In this document: positions 26,909 through 36,486 of the stretch, in pieces
Position numbering within the stretch: the stretch's first letter is position 1
Layout: each line of letters opens with the position of its first letter
DNA from: an uncultured Drancourtella sp.
Lineage (GTDB): Bacteria > Bacillota > Clostridia > Lachnospirales > Lachnospiraceae
Length of the DNA: 64,000 nt
NCBI GenBank assembly: GCA_937880845.1
Contig: CALFLL010000016.1
Span: 1 to 64,000, forward strand
Reading direction: 5' to 3'
Position numbers and translations under genes: made by a program
The notes under the pieces: model-generated
What the model was told of the DNA's origin: nothing
Database searches by the model: none
What the model saw: the letters and a program-made list of their open reading frames with translations, nothing else

Positions 26909-29530
26909 ATGAAAAGGAAACCGCGTATTATTTTGGCGCTTATACTGCTTTGCGGCAGTATCATACTTATCCACCTGCCCTGGTTTACCATAAACGGGAC
27001 GGATTACACCATGCACCAGGCCTATACTCTGGTCCGGGAGAGTAGTAGAATAACCGTGACAAACAATGATCCGATCCACCTGCCGGATAATAGTGTAGGA
27101 TTCATCATAACTGTGGATTATTTTATTATGATCATCTATCAGGTTATTTTGGTTTTGCATGTTCTTGCCTGTATTTTCAGGAAAACACAGAAACTGGATT
27201 TTATTGCATTTTTTGTACTGATTGCTTATTTTGCATCAGATCTTTCAGGCTTTCAAGCCATTGTAGATAATATGAAGGCGTTTTTCTTACCGGAATGTTT
27301 ACTTCTCCTTTGTGGCGTGGAATGTCTTTCGGTAAGGCTGATCAATGCATGGAAGAGAGAGAAGAACGATTGGGAGGAATATAAAAAGAAAGACGAAGAA
27401 GCCAGAAAAGAAGAAAAAAGAAGACTGGATTTTCCGGGAAATTATACACGCCTGTTTTACCATATCATATGGAAAAACTTTAAGTACAGCCGCACAGAAT
27501 TTGGTCTGTATATTCTTTCCGGAACGATTGCGAATACATTTATTTTTTCCGGTCTTGGGATTTATGAGCTGCTAAAAGGGTTTCACAGACAGGAATATTT
27601 CTTATTTGACCATGGCCTTGGAACGATCATGTGGAACGCCATGCTTCCGATGGGGATCTGTATACTTGTACTTATGGCCTTTGTCATGATTTATTATTTG
27701 AAAAAAAGAACAAAGTATTACAGCATTTTTGTAACGCTTGGTATCCGTAAACGGGCATTGTATCTCATGATCGGGTGTGAATTTCTTTGCGGCTTTTTGT
27801 GTTCGTATCTGTTGGGCATTCTTCTTGGGAACGGACTGATCCTGATATTTAAAAAAATAGTTTCACTTAGACTGGGAATGGAAAGTGTATTTTCGGAAAT
27901 CGGTTTTTCGACGATTTTAAAAGGAACAGTAGTGATTGCCGTTGTTTATCTGGCGGTACTTCTTTTAACAAGATCAATCTTATCTGACTTTAATCTGATT
28001 CAGGCATCTACAAGAAATGTACAGAAAGAAAAAATCCCGCGAAGGAGGATTCCTTTTTTACTTATCGGGATTGCGGTGATCGTATTAAGCGTTCTTCGCT
28101 ACAGTAAACTTTTTAATTATGAAAGTATTTATCTTCTGCTGGCATTATTTGCCGGAATTTATCTGTGCATCCGATTCGGAGGGGCACAATATCTTCTGGC
28201 ACAGAAAAAACGACCGTCCTATCTTAAAAACCTGATGACGCGAAACCAATGCTATCACAAATCAAAGACTACGGCATGGTATTTGCTGGTGGTAACTGTT
28301 TTTCATGTTTGTGCAGTCGGTTACTTTGGGATTCAGGCAATATCCGTAACCGTTGCACAGGAACTGGAAACATTGTTCCCGTATGATTTTGTCTGTATTG
28401 CAGGGGAACAGGATAACAGCTTTTTTGAACAGTTAAAAAAGAAATATGATGCAGAATTACTGGAATTTCCGATGGTGCGTGTTTCCAATGCCGATAAAAC
28501 GGAGAATGTGGAAAGCCCAGAGCAACTGATCCCGCAGGGACAGCAGATTGGTGTTTCGGAAACAACGTATCATGAACTGAAAAAACTGGCAGAGCCGGAA
28601 TATAAGAAAAAACCACTGGGATTGGATAAAAACGGAGAAAAGATATATGTTGTACATCAGCAGGACCGTTCCGTAAAAGCACAGCCTTTGGACTGGGCAC
28701 TGGGGAAAAAAGAACCGTTTATACACATCGGGCTTCCATGTGAAGGATACAATAAGCATGGGCCGGGAAAGGAATTCCCACGGCGCACGGTTGTCGGAGA
28801 AGAGATTGGAAGTCTGATCGGATGTTTCAGGCAGGGAAAACTGGAGAACCTTGTCGTGTTTTCCGATGAATATTTCAAAAAGGCACAGGAACTGTGGAAA
28901 GTTACGGATAGCAAAACAGGAGAATTTATTGAAGATCCTTCCATGCGGATCGAAGGGGTATCCATCATGCAGGGACCGACAAAGCTTGTGCTTTTGAATG
29001 CAGGAGAAAAGGATATCCATTCGATTGAGAAAGAGATGAAGGTACTGGAAAAGAATCATGAAAAGGAAACCGGATATGACAGTAATATCAAAAGCTATTA
29101 TTCCAAAGCATCGATGGTCGTGGACCTGCAAACAGAATATTTTATGAAGTTGGTTATCAACCTGTTTGTTATCCTGATCATGCTGGTTTCTTCCATCATT
29201 TGGATGTACATTAAAATACAATCAGAAATAAAAGAAAAACAATCAAGGGCACAGTTTTTGAAATGCATGGGCATGAGAAGAAATGAGCGAATCCGCCTGT
29301 TAAAGAAAGAAGTGTATTTGTTCTATTGGCTGCCGGGGCTGATCACGGTATTTGCTGTCATCTGTTTGTCAGTAGCAACATTCCATGCAAGAATGTATCC
29401 GCAGGAAATCATAGGAAGATTCTTGAAAAACGCGGCATGGCTTTGGGGAGGATATTTCATCCTGCAAATGATCGCCGGATTTGTACTGGGACGGTTTGTG
29501 ATTCGAAAGGTGGAGGGAAAAGATGAATAA
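26909..29530 (+). CDS. FtsX-like ABC transporter permease with four-helix N-terminal extension
   Basis: A 873-residue membrane protein. The chosen ATG has GGAGGG 8 nt upstream; a TTG 63 nt earlier has no such site. Residues about 5-155 hold four hydrophobic segments and are followed by a highly charged linker (EEYKKKDEEARKEEKRR). From about residue 180 the protein resembles BceB/FtsX permeases (FYHIIWKNFKYSRTEFGLYILSG), with TM segments, a large extracytoplasmic region at about 490-750 and a final TM bundle containing FLKCMGMRRNERIRLLKKE. BceB-type permeases need an ATPase, often with a two-component system for antimicrobial peptide resistance. None is intact here; see 29523. Confidence 0.75.
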   Translation: MKRKPRIILALILLCGSIILIHLPWFTINGTDYTMHQAYTLVRESSRITVTNNDPIHLPDNSVGFIITVDYFIMIIYQVILVLHVLACIFRKTQKLDFIAFFVLIAYFASDLSGFQAIVDNMKAFFLPECLLLLCGVECLSVRLINAWKREKNDWEEYKKKDEEARKEEKRRLDFPGNYTRLFYHIIWKNFKYSRTEFGLYILSGTIANTFIFSGLGIYELLKGFHRQEYFLFDHGLGTIMWNAMLPMGICILVLMAFVMIYYLKKRTKYYSIFVTLGIRKRALYLMIGCEFLCGFLCSYLLGILLGNGLILIFKKIVSLRLGMESVFSEIGFSTILKGTVVIAVVYLAVLLLTRSILSDFNLIQASTRNVQKEKIPRRRIPFLLIGIAVIVLSVLRYSKLFNYESIYLLLALFAGIYLCIRFGGAQYLLAQKKRPSYLKNLMTRNQCYHKSKTTAWYLLVVTVFHVCAVGYFGIQAISVTVAQELETLFPYDFVCIAGEQDNSFFEQLKKKYDAELLEFPMVRVSNADKTENVESPEQLIPQGQQIGVSETTYHELKKLAEPEYKKKPLGLDKNGEKIYVVHQQDRSVKAQPLDWALGKKEPFIHIGLPCEGYNKHGPGKEFPRRTVVGEEIGSLIGCFRQGKLENLVVFSDEYFKKAQELWKVTDSKTGEFIEDPSMRIEGVSIMQGPTKLVLLNAGEKDIHSIEKEMKVLEKNHEKETGYDSNIKSYYSKASMVVDLQTEYFMKLVINLFVILIMLVSSIIWMYIKIQSEIKEKQSRAQFLKCMGMRRNERIRLLKKEVYLFYWLPGLITVFAVICLSVATFHARMYPQEIIGRFLKNAAWLWGGYFILQMIAGFVLGRFVIRKVEGKDE

Positions 29531-29579
29531 GCGGGAAATGATAAAAGTAGAAAATATTGCAGCAGGATTTTATTTTTGA
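29523..29579 (+). pseudogene. Start of a truncated ABC transporter ATPase gene
   Basis: An ATG overlaps the permease stop (ATGAATAA) and opens 18 codons reading MNKREMIKVENIAAGFYF before a stop. MIKVEN is typical of the first strand of ABC ATPases, and overlap with a permease gene is the usual operon arrangement. The rest of the gene, including Walker A, is absent. A separate 29-codon tail in another frame (29579-29668, ending KMAEL) has the look of another gene's 3' end. I infer a deletion that fused two gene remnants. Confidence 0.5.
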
Positions 29580-29731
29580 AAGACGGGCTTCTTTTAGGAC
29601 AATTAGAAAAAGGGAGAGATGATAAAGGATTTTATCAGGAAATCGTCAATAAAATGGCAGAGCTGTAAGAGAAGAAAACATTGGCAGATCAGATGAAATA
29701 ATATAATGGAAGAAAAATAAGTTGCAGTTAA

Positions 29732-30526
29732 AAAGAGTTTTGGCGGCAAAACGACCGGTTCGCAGATTTATTCAACACGGTCATTTTTCAGGGAAAAGAA
29801 GTGATACGGCCAGAAAATCTGTCTGAGATGGACACGGATGTTTCCGGTACGATCGAAATGAAAGATTATAAGGAAACCCTGACAAGAACCAGAGATATCG
29901 TAAAGAAGACGGCATATGGTGTGGAGTTTGTTATTCTGGGAGTGGAAAATCAGGAAGAAGTCCATTATGCCATGCCCCTTCGGACTATGATCTACGATTC
30001 CCTGGGATATCTGAAAGAATACAGGGAGATCACCCGAAGCCGCAAAAAGGACAGGAACCTGGAAACAAAAGCAGAATTTTTAAGCAAAATGAAAAAGGAA
30101 GACCGGCTGCACCCGGAGATGGATGCCGTTTTTTCGGATTACAAAATGAACCTGTTGGAAGTACGGGACTCTGGAAAATACCTTTTTAACAACAACGATG
30201 TAGAAGTTGTTTTCGATATTACCAGAAAGACTTTTGCCGGGAACATCGATGATATCCGGCAAAAGTATGAACACGAGAAACTGAGTCCGGAAATGCTTTC
30301 GGTAATAGGGAAAATGACGGGGTCCAGAGAGATCATGGAAATGGGAAAAAATAAGGAGGTCGACAGTATGTGTACTGCATTAGAGAAATTAAAACAGCAA
30401 GGACGTGAGGAAGGAAAATTAACGATTATCAAAAATCTTTTAAATAGTGGAATGTCCACAGAAGAGATTCAGAAGGTTGCCAAAGTGACGGAAGAAGAAA
30501 TCAAGCAGGCAAAAGATGAATTTTAA
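29732..30526 (+). pseudogene. 5'-damaged Rpn-family (PD-(D/E)XK) recombination-promoting nuclease
   Basis: The frame is open from 29732 and already encodes family sequence (KEFWRQNDRFADLFNTVIFQGKEVIRPENL) before the first possible start, a GTG at 29801. A 1-nt change in the A-run near 29730-29735 would join it to the codons TTG CAG TTA AAA upstream, so the true 5' end seems frameshifted. The body contains the nuclease-type FVILGVENQEEVHYAMPLR segment, and the C-terminus has the usual coiled REEGK and an HTH-like NSGMSTEEIQKVAKVTEEEI. If translated from 29801 it would be 241 residues lacking the first strands of the fold. Confidence 0.7.
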
Positions 30527-30544
30527 TAAATTGGAATAAGTAAA

Positions 30545-30580
30545 AGGCGGTTGGTTTTTACAAAATCGACTGCCTGTTTT
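30545..30580 (+). terminator. Terminator after the Rpn-family gene
   Basis: AGGCGGTTG (30545-30553) and CGACTGCCT (30567-30575) form a 9-bp stem with two wobbles, extended by a T/A-rich inner stem, followed by GTTTT. Confidence 0.7.
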
Positions 30581-30651
30581 ATAATATAATCATGGGATTT
30601 GGCTATATGTATCAGTATGATTACACAACCTAAAAAGAGGAGGATAAAAAG

Positions 30652-31638
30652 ATGGACTATAAAGGTTTTACGGACGATGGACAATGGTATAAAGGAAATC
30701 TTCATTGCCATACGACGAATTCCGATGGACGTATGACACCGGAAGAGGCAGCAGCTTTTTATAAAGAAAATGGGTATGATTTTTTGGCGATCAGTGATCA
30801 TGATCTGTACTCGGATTATCGAGAAGAATTAAACAGTGAGGATTTTATTATTTTGCCGGCAGTCGAGGCGGAAGCGGTGCTTTATAAAGAAAAAGGCCGT
30901 CCGGGGAGAAAATGCCTTCACCATATCCACGGGATACTGGGGACAAAAGAAATGCAGGAACATGCACCGAAAGGAACATTTAAGCATCTGGAAGCATATC
31001 CTTCCAGAAGGTTTTATGAGTCATGGGACGGACTAAAAGCAGGACAGGAATTACAGAAAGATCTGGAAGACCATGGGTGTATCACAATTTATAATCATCC
31101 GGTCTGGTCAAGAGTACGAGAACAGGAATTTATCGATATCCAGGGACTGACGGCAGTGGAAATCTATAATTATGGGACAGTAAATGAAAGTGCCACCGGA
31201 TACGATACGATCCATTGGGATGTGATGCTGCAAAACGGGAAGAAAATTTTTGCAACGGCAGCCGATGACAATCACAATGACGGGACGGTAGAAGACAGTT
31301 TTGGCGGCTATATTGTTGTAAAAGCACCGAAACTGGAACATGAAAAAATCGTACAGGCGATTATTGATGGAAATTATTATTCCAGTTCCGGGCCGGAGAT
31401 TTATGACTGGGGAATCCGGGATGATGTCGCATATGTAGAATGCAGCCGGGTAAGCCGGGTGAATTTTATCGCCGGAAATGATGTCAATGCGGGAAGAACC
31501 GTAATGTTTGATTCCGAACAGCCTGTTATGAAAGCACAATTCAGACTGAACGGAACCGAAACATATATCAGAGTAGAATGTATAGACCGATATGGTAAGA
31601 CTGCATGGACAAATCCAATCTTTTTGGAAGAAGTATAA
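30652..31638 (+). CDS. PHP domain metal-dependent phosphoesterase (CehA/McbA-like)
   Basis: A 328-residue protein with the PHP motif set: LHCHTTNSDG (about 18-27), AISDHDLYS (about 46-54), HHIHGI, NHPVW (about 148-152) and ADDNHN (about 203-208). These His and Asp residues bind metals in the family. The substrate cannot be told from sequence. It precedes a D-serine ammonia-lyase gene by 9 nt, with GAGGAGG before its own start, so the two form an operon. No signal peptide is seen, so it acts in the cytoplasm. Confidence 0.85.
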   Translation: MDYKGFTDDGQWYKGNLHCHTTNSDGRMTPEEAAAFYKENGYDFLAISDHDLYSDYREELNSEDFIILPAVEAEAVLYKEKGRPGRKCLHHIHGILGTKEMQEHAPKGTFKHLEAYPSRRFYESWDGLKAGQELQKDLEDHGCITIYNHPVWSRVREQEFIDIQGLTAVEIYNYGTVNESATGYDTIHWDVMLQNGKKIFATAADDNHNDGTVEDSFGGYIVVKAPKLEHEKIVQAIIDGNYYSSSGPEIYDWGIRDDVAYVECSRVSRVNFIAGNDVNAGRTVMFDSEQPVMKAQFRLNGTETYIRVECIDRYGKTAWTNPIFLEEV

Positions 31639-31647
31639 GGAGAAAAT

Positions 31648-32949
31648 ATGGACACGATTTTATTGGAACATATCAAAGAAGGAAAAGAAGTCATCTGGAT
31701 CAACCCGAAAAAGATCCCTTATGAAGACGCAAAAAAGAATATGCCGTTAAATGAGGAAGATGTTGAAGACGCAAAAGAACGTCTGAACAGATTTGCACCT
31801 CTTATCATGAAATATTTTCCGGAAACGAAAAAAAGAGGGGGACTCATTGAATCTCCTTTGACAGAAATTTCTTCCATGAAAGAGCGAATGGAAAAGAAAT
31901 ACGGGATCAGCCTGAAAGGACGATTGTTGTTGAAAGAAGACAACAGGCTTGCCATTGCAGGTTCCGTAAAGGCAAGAGGCGGAATCTATGAAGTGTTAAA
32001 ACATACAGAAGACCTGGCAGTAAGCCATGGGCTTCTGAAAGAAGGGGAAGGATATGAAGTTCTTGGAGAACCGGAAAACAAGAAATTTTTCCACGATTAT
32101 ACAATCCAGGTAGGTTCCACCGGAAATCTTGGACTGAGTATCGGCATCATCAGTGCGGTGTTAGGATATCGGGTGATCGTACATATGTCCTCAGATGCAA
32201 AACAGTGGAAGAAAGATCTTTTACGAAGTTATGGCGTAGAAGTCATGGAATATGAGTCGGATTACAGTGAGGCTGTAAAACAGGGAAGAAAGCTTTCCGA
32301 CGAGAATCCAAATAGCTATTTTGTGGATGATGAAAACTCTCAAAATCTGTTTCTTGGATATGCAACAGCCGGGGAAAGAGTGTGGAATCAGCTTCAGGAA
32401 ATGAAGATTGTTGTGGATAAAAACCACCCGCTTTTTGTATATATACCATGCGGGGTAGGCGGAGCACCGGGAGGCATTACATTCGGTCTAAAGCAGGTAT
32501 TCGGAGATAATGTTCACTGTTTCTTTGCAGAGCCGGTACAGGCACCGTGTATGCTTCTTGGAATGGCAACAGGGCTTCACAGTCAGATATCGGTAGAAGA
32601 GGTGGGACTGACCGGGAAAACACAGGCAGATGGCCTGGCGGTAGGAAGACCGTCCGGCTTTGTGGGAAAACTGATGGATTCTCTTTTAAGCGGCGAAGTT
32701 ACGATCCAAGACAAAAAATTATATCGATATATGAATGACTTGTTGGAAACAGAACAGATTTTTCTGGAACCAAGTGCATGTGCCGCATTTCAGGCACCGG
32801 TTGCTTTGTATGAAATATTGCAGTGGAATCAATATCTGGAAGAACATCATCTGAAGGACTGCATGGAAAATGCGGTACATATCGTATGGGCGACAGGAGG
32901 AAGCCTGGTACCGGAAGAAGTACGGGAAGAATATATAAACAGTATCTAG
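31648..32949 (+). CDS. dsdA: D-serine ammonia-lyase (D-serine dehydratase)
   Basis: A 433-residue PLP enzyme that converts D-serine to pyruvate and ammonia. The Schiff-base lysine is K108 in AGSVKARGG, and GSTGNLGLS, MSSDAKQWKKDLLRSYGVEV and PCGVGGAPGG are the usual phosphate and substrate loops. Length is normal for DsdA. Neither a DsdC-type regulator nor a DsdX permease is adjacent; instead it is paired with a PHP phosphoesterase. A bidirectional terminator follows. Confidence 0.93.
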   Translation: MDTILLEHIKEGKEVIWINPKKIPYEDAKKNMPLNEEDVEDAKERLNRFAPLIMKYFPETKKRGGLIESPLTEISSMKERMEKKYGISLKGRLLLKEDNRLAIAGSVKARGGIYEVLKHTEDLAVSHGLLKEGEGYEVLGEPENKKFFHDYTIQVGSTGNLGLSIGIISAVLGYRVIVHMSSDAKQWKKDLLRSYGVEVMEYESDYSEAVKQGRKLSDENPNSYFVDDENSQNLFLGYATAGERVWNQLQEMKIVVDKNHPLFVYIPCGVGGAPGGITFGLKQVFGDNVHCFFAEPVQAPCMLLGMATGLHSQISVEEVGLTGKTQADGLAVGRPSGFVGKLMDSLLSGEVTIQDKKLYRYMNDLLETEQIFLEPSACAAFQAPVALYEILQWNQYLEEHHLKDCMENAVHIVWATGGSLVPEEVREEYINSI

Positions 32950-32957
32950 AAATAAGG

Positions 32958-33001
32958 AAAAATCCGCTTGTTCGAGAAAAATCAGAACAGGCGGATTTTT
33001 T
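32958..33001. terminator. Bidirectional terminator between dsdA and the TauE gene
   Basis: AAAAATCCGCTTGTTC (32958-32973 approx.) and GAACAGGCGGATTTTTT (32985-33001) form a long stem with A and T flanks, so it can end transcripts from both converging genes. Confidence 0.85.
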
Positions 33002-33016
33002 ATGATAAAACAATTT

Positions 33017-33757
33017 CTATGTTAAAAGCTTCATACATGCGATCAGAATCGATGCGATTGCGACAATACGTTTGAGCAGATTCTGGTTGATTTTTACGGC
33101 ATTTTTACTTCCGAAGATAACTCCGATGGCATGGACGATTAAAATAACCGGAAGAAGCAACAACAATTTACTGTCGGCAGCACTGTGATACAAGTAGCCC
33201 GCCACAGAAGGAATAGCGATAAAAATAGAGTCAAAAAGCGAAATGCCTACTGCCATATGAACAGGGAAACCGATCACGGTCAGAAGCGGCATGACAAGGA
33301 TCGGACCGCCGGCCCCGGAAGCGGCACAGATTGCCCCGGTTATAAGTCCAAGTAGCAGATAAAGTATAGGATTCCCTTTCTTTTCTCTTGTCGTTGTCTG
33401 CGGATTTTTGCGAAGCAAAATGGAAATACCGGACAATAAAACCACCATATATAAAATGATTTTTACAATGTCTTCCGGAATCAGCAGATTTACCTGTACA
33501 CCTAAAAGAGCACCTGCAAAGCTTCCGGCTGAAAGGATTCCAGCTGTTTTAAGATCGAGATTTCCGGCTTTGTAGTAATTGAAAGAGCCGAATATACCAG
33601 ATATCAAAAATGCGGCAAAACTTAATGCGAGGGATTGAACGGCAGGCATTCCAAGGAAACCGGTATAAAACATAGGAAGTAAAAATCCGGCAATCCCGGT
33701 CAGTCCTACACATGCACCTACCAGAAGATTTACAATCAGTATTAGTATGAGCTGCAT
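33017..33757 (-). CDS. Sulfite exporter TauE/SafE family membrane permease
   Basis: A 246-residue membrane protein with about seven or eight hydrophobic helices and the two family repeats, each with a Gly-rich loop: GLTGIAGFLLP (about 18-28) and ICAASGAGGPILVMPLL (about 142-158). TauE/SafE proteins move small anions such as sulfite or sulfoacetate, or organic acids. It starts inside the end of the amidohydrolase gene (16-nt overlap), so it is translated from the same message and may export or import that enzyme's product or substrate. Confidence 0.88.
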   Translation of the reverse strand: MQLILILIVNLLVGACVGLTGIAGFLLPMFYTGFLGMPAVQSLALSFAAFLISGIFGSFNYYKAGNLDLKTAGILSAGSFAGALLGVQVNLLIPEDIVKIILYMVVLLSGISILLRKNPQTTTREKKGNPILYLLLGLITGAICAASGAGGPILVMPLLTVIGFPVHMAVGISLFDSIFIAIPSVAGYLYHSAADSKLLLLLPVILIVHAIGVIFGSKNAVKINQNLLKRIVAIASILIACMKLLT

Positions 33758-35070
33758 GTTTTCTCCTGCCTTTCCATAAATTCTTTTGCTGCATTTAAGA
33801 TAGAAGCTTCATCCAGGGTCAATACGTTTCTGTCTTTCATTAAAACTGTTCCGTTTACTACAGTGTCACAGACATCGGAAGCGGTCACACACTCTAAAAG
33901 GGTATTGACTATATTTTGAGTTGGATACAGATGTGGCTGCATCAATCGGATTGTGATGAAATCAGCTGCTTTTCCTGCCTCGATCGTTCCGGCATTTTCG
34001 CCCATCAGGTGATAGCCGTCCTTTGTTGCCATTTTTAAGATGGCTTTGGCAGGCATGATGGCTGCATCGTGAATGGCCGTACCTTTTCCAACATTCATGA
34101 CGGAGCGGAAGATTTTCATTTCGTTCCAAAGACTTAGTCCACCGTGGGCAGCCCCGTCACTTCCCAGGCCGACACAAATTTTTCTCTGAAGCAAAGCCGG
34201 GGTATCCGGAATCCCTTTTCCGCAGTTGCTGAACGGACAGTGACACACCTTTACCTTGTAGTTTTTAAGAAGATCTTTTTCGTTTTCTGAAAGGAACAGG
34301 CTGTGGGCACTGATAAATTCTTCTCCCAAAACACCGAGTTTTTCCAAATATTCCACAGGGCGCATCTGCTTTTTTTCCAGAAAGGATAAAACTTCGTTTG
34401 CATATTCATTCATGTGAGCCTGCAGACGGGTACCTCTTTTTCTGGCTCTTTCGGAAGCTTCCAAAATCAGATTTTCCGAGCAGGAAAGCAAAGAACGCAG
34501 GGAATATGCCACTTTTAAATTCCCTTTTTCGTGATAATGTTTAAATAAAGAATCCGTTTCTTCCAATGTTTCTTTTGTTGTCCGGCGGATAGATTCCGGA
34601 AGGGTTTTATCATTCATGGTAGAAACGGAAAGCAATCCTCGAAGGCCGGATTGAACATATACATCTGCGGCGGTTTCCATAAAATAACTTCCGGCGTCTA
34701 CAAATGCAGTCGTACCTGATTTTATCATTTCCAGAGCTGCAAGCTGTGCGCTTAGTTTCATTTTTTCCGGTGTAAGGGTGCTTTCAAAAGGAAGCATGAT
34801 CCTTGTCCAGATCATAGGAAGAGCGTCCAGTATTTTCCCTTTCAGAAGCTGCTGCCCGGTATGCATATGGCTGTCACAAAGTCCCGGCATCAGAAGCTTT
34901 CCGGCCCCTTCCAGAACTTGCTGTGAGTTTGTTTCTGTTCTTTGATCCGGTGTAGAGGGACTGATGGAAACAATCATCCCATCGCGTACTTTTACAGTCT
35001 GATGTTCCAAAACGGTAAAATCCGGATTCAGTACGGATACATCATAAACAGTCAAATCGTTCATTCCCAT
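33742..35070 (-). CDS. Amidohydrolase family protein (cytosine/guanine deaminase or SsnA type)
   Basis: A 442-residue metal-dependent hydrolase of the amidohydrolase superfamily. Metal ligands are visible in PGLCDSHMHTGQ (HxH), RLQAHMNEYANE (His), ISAHSLFLSENE (His) and GLGSDGAAH (Asp). This set is that of the deaminase branch (cytosine, guanine, S-adenosylhomocysteine/methylthioadenosine deaminases). The substrate is not clear from sequence. AAGGAGG lies 5 nt before the ATG. It sits in a minus-strand operon with two membrane proteins upstream and a TauE permease downstream. Confidence 0.82.
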   Translation of the reverse strand: MGMNDLTVYDVSVLNPDFTVLEHQTVKVRDGMIVSISPSTPDQRTETNSQQVLEGAGKLLMPGLCDSHMHTGQQLLKGKILDALPMIWTRIMLPFESTLTPEKMKLSAQLAALEMIKSGTTAFVDAGSYFMETAADVYVQSGLRGLLSVSTMNDKTLPESIRRTTKETLEETDSLFKHYHEKGNLKVAYSLRSLLSCSENLILEASERARKRGTRLQAHMNEYANEVLSFLEKKQMRPVEYLEKLGVLGEEFISAHSLFLSENEKDLLKNYKVKVCHCPFSNCGKGIPDTPALLQRKICVGLGSDGAAHGGLSLWNEMKIFRSVMNVGKGTAIHDAAIMPAKAILKMATKDGYHLMGENAGTIEAGKAADFITIRLMQPHLYPTQNIVNTLLECVTASDVCDTVVNGTVLMKDRNVLTLDEASILNAAKEFMERQEKTCSSY

Positions 35071-35079
35071 AGGACCTCC

Positions 35080-35526
35080 TTAAATCGTGCCTGTTATCAT
35101 CATTGTGATCTGGGCAACCAATGCGGAAAAAATAAAGGTTCCGGTCATGACAAACACACCGATCAAGATCATTTTCCAACCTTGCTTTGCAAATGCTTTC
35201 AACTGATCTCCGATAGAAATTCCGGCATAGGCACCTACCATGGTAAGAGGAGCCGTAAAGTTGATTTTTCCGGCTGCTTCGATGACATACTCCCTGACAG
35301 GACAAAGAGGAGATGCTACAAGTAATCCGATGATGGAAACATATGCTACAATAGGAAGTTTTAACGGGATCAGGCGGCTGACAAATACTGCAGCAACAGA
35401 AATCCCAAGCAAGATCAAGATTCCCGGAAGAGAACTTAAAAAGTCCACATCAAAGCCGATAAAGTTGGCAAGTGCGATTCCGAGTCCTGATAAAATAAAT
35501 AAAAAAATCCATTCGATGTATCTCAT
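35080..35526 (-). CDS. Small integral membrane protein paired with the DUF3100 protein
   Basis: A 148-residue protein with four to five hydrophobic segments and no recognised motif. Its ATG overlaps the stop codon of the DUF3100 gene (TAATG), so the two are probably translated together and may form one transporter complex. A conserved-looking GAYAGISIGDQLKAFAKQGWK segment lies near its C-terminal third. It might be a second half of a split transporter; I do not recognise the family with certainty. Confidence 0.65.
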   Translation of the reverse strand: MRYIEWIFLFILSGLGIALANFIGFDVDFLSSLPGILILLGISVAAVFVSRLIPLKLPIVAYVSIIGLLVASPLCPVREYVIEAAGKINFTAPLTMVGAYAGISIGDQLKAFAKQGWKMILIGVFVMTGTFIFSALVAQITMMITGTI

Positions 35527-36368
35527 TATTTTTCTCCTTTTTCTTTTCTTCGTTCTGCAAATCGTCCAAGTTTTGGTTCCAGTTTTCTGTATAACAGGTT
35601 ACATAGTGGGATACCGATAAAAATTGCCATATAAATTCCGTCAATTCCCGAAATCGTTTCACTGGCGCTTGCAAGTGCGGAAATCTGATCTGCCATGGAC
35701 GGATAAATTTCAGCAAGAGATGCGGTAGCGCTGGCCATCATGATACCGGCTCCGACTCCGGATGCCATCCCAAGGGCATAAGGATGAAAAATGTTCAGTG
35801 CGGCGATAACAGAAACCATAAACCCAAAGTAAATCGTTCCGACCATTCCCCCGACTACATAGATGGAAAGACTTCCACGGGCTTCCGGTGAATCAGGACC
35901 ATACATATCTGTGATCAGCGCCAGATTTGTTTCACGGTTAATGGAATGTGTTGCTCCGATAGCTTCTCGTTTCAGTCCTAAAAGAAGTGCAAGAGGCATG
36001 GCAAGGAAAATCGTTCCAAGATTTCCAAACTCCTGTAAAAGCAGGGCAGGACCTGCCGATAATACGGTTTCAATACTTGCTCCCGCATTGATTCCCAATT
36101 TGGCAATGAAAGGACAAATTGCTACGATCACCAATTTGGATGCGGCTTTTACTTCCTTTGATTTTACGATTTTTGTAACTTGCGGACCGGATAAGATTCC
36201 AAGGATCAGTGAATAAAAAATCGGAAAAAGAATAAATTTCCCCGGTCCCAAAGGAATTTGGATCTGTCCGATAGAATCTGCGATCAAAATAAAAAACAGA
36301 GCCAGGAGATAGATTTTATATTCGGTCTTGATACGGCTCTTTAATGATGGATATACATAGTTCCCCAT
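35526..36368 (-). CDS. DUF3100 family membrane protein
   Basis: A 280-residue membrane protein with about eight hydrophobic segments. An in-frame ATG 78 nt further up exists, but AAGGAGGAA (36371-36379) stands directly before the 36368 ATG (MGNYVYPSLKSRIKTEYK), so that start is preferred. Segments such as LGTIFLAMPLALLLGLKREAIGATHSINRETNLALI and YGPDSPEARG resemble DUF3100 proteins, whose function is unknown. It is the first gene of a minus-strand operon (this gene, small membrane protein, amidohydrolase, TauE permease), divergent from a Crp-like regulator. Confidence 0.72.
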   Translation of the reverse strand: MGNYVYPSLKSRIKTEYKIYLLALFFILIADSIGQIQIPLGPGKFILFPIFYSLILGILSGPQVTKIVKSKEVKAASKLVIVAICPFIAKLGINAGASIETVLSAGPALLLQEFGNLGTIFLAMPLALLLGLKREAIGATHSINRETNLALITDMYGPDSPEARGSLSIYVVGGMVGTIYFGFMVSVIAALNIFHPYALGMASGVGAGIMMASATASLAEIYPSMADQISALASASETISGIDGIYMAIFIGIPLCNLLYRKLEPKLGRFAERRKEKGEK

Positions 36369-36486
36369 AGTTCCTCCTTCGTTCCTTAAACGCTTTTGTA
36401 ATTTCCTGTCTATTTTATCCAATGGGTTTTTTGAAAAAAAGGACAAATGGGCTATTTTGAAAAATTTTTATATTTTTCGTTTTCAT

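Noticed and set aside
28457..29221. Minus-strand open frame of 254 codons opposite the FtsX-type permease
   Set aside because: It mirrors a real gene, is rich in His, Phe and Cys, and matches no family I know.
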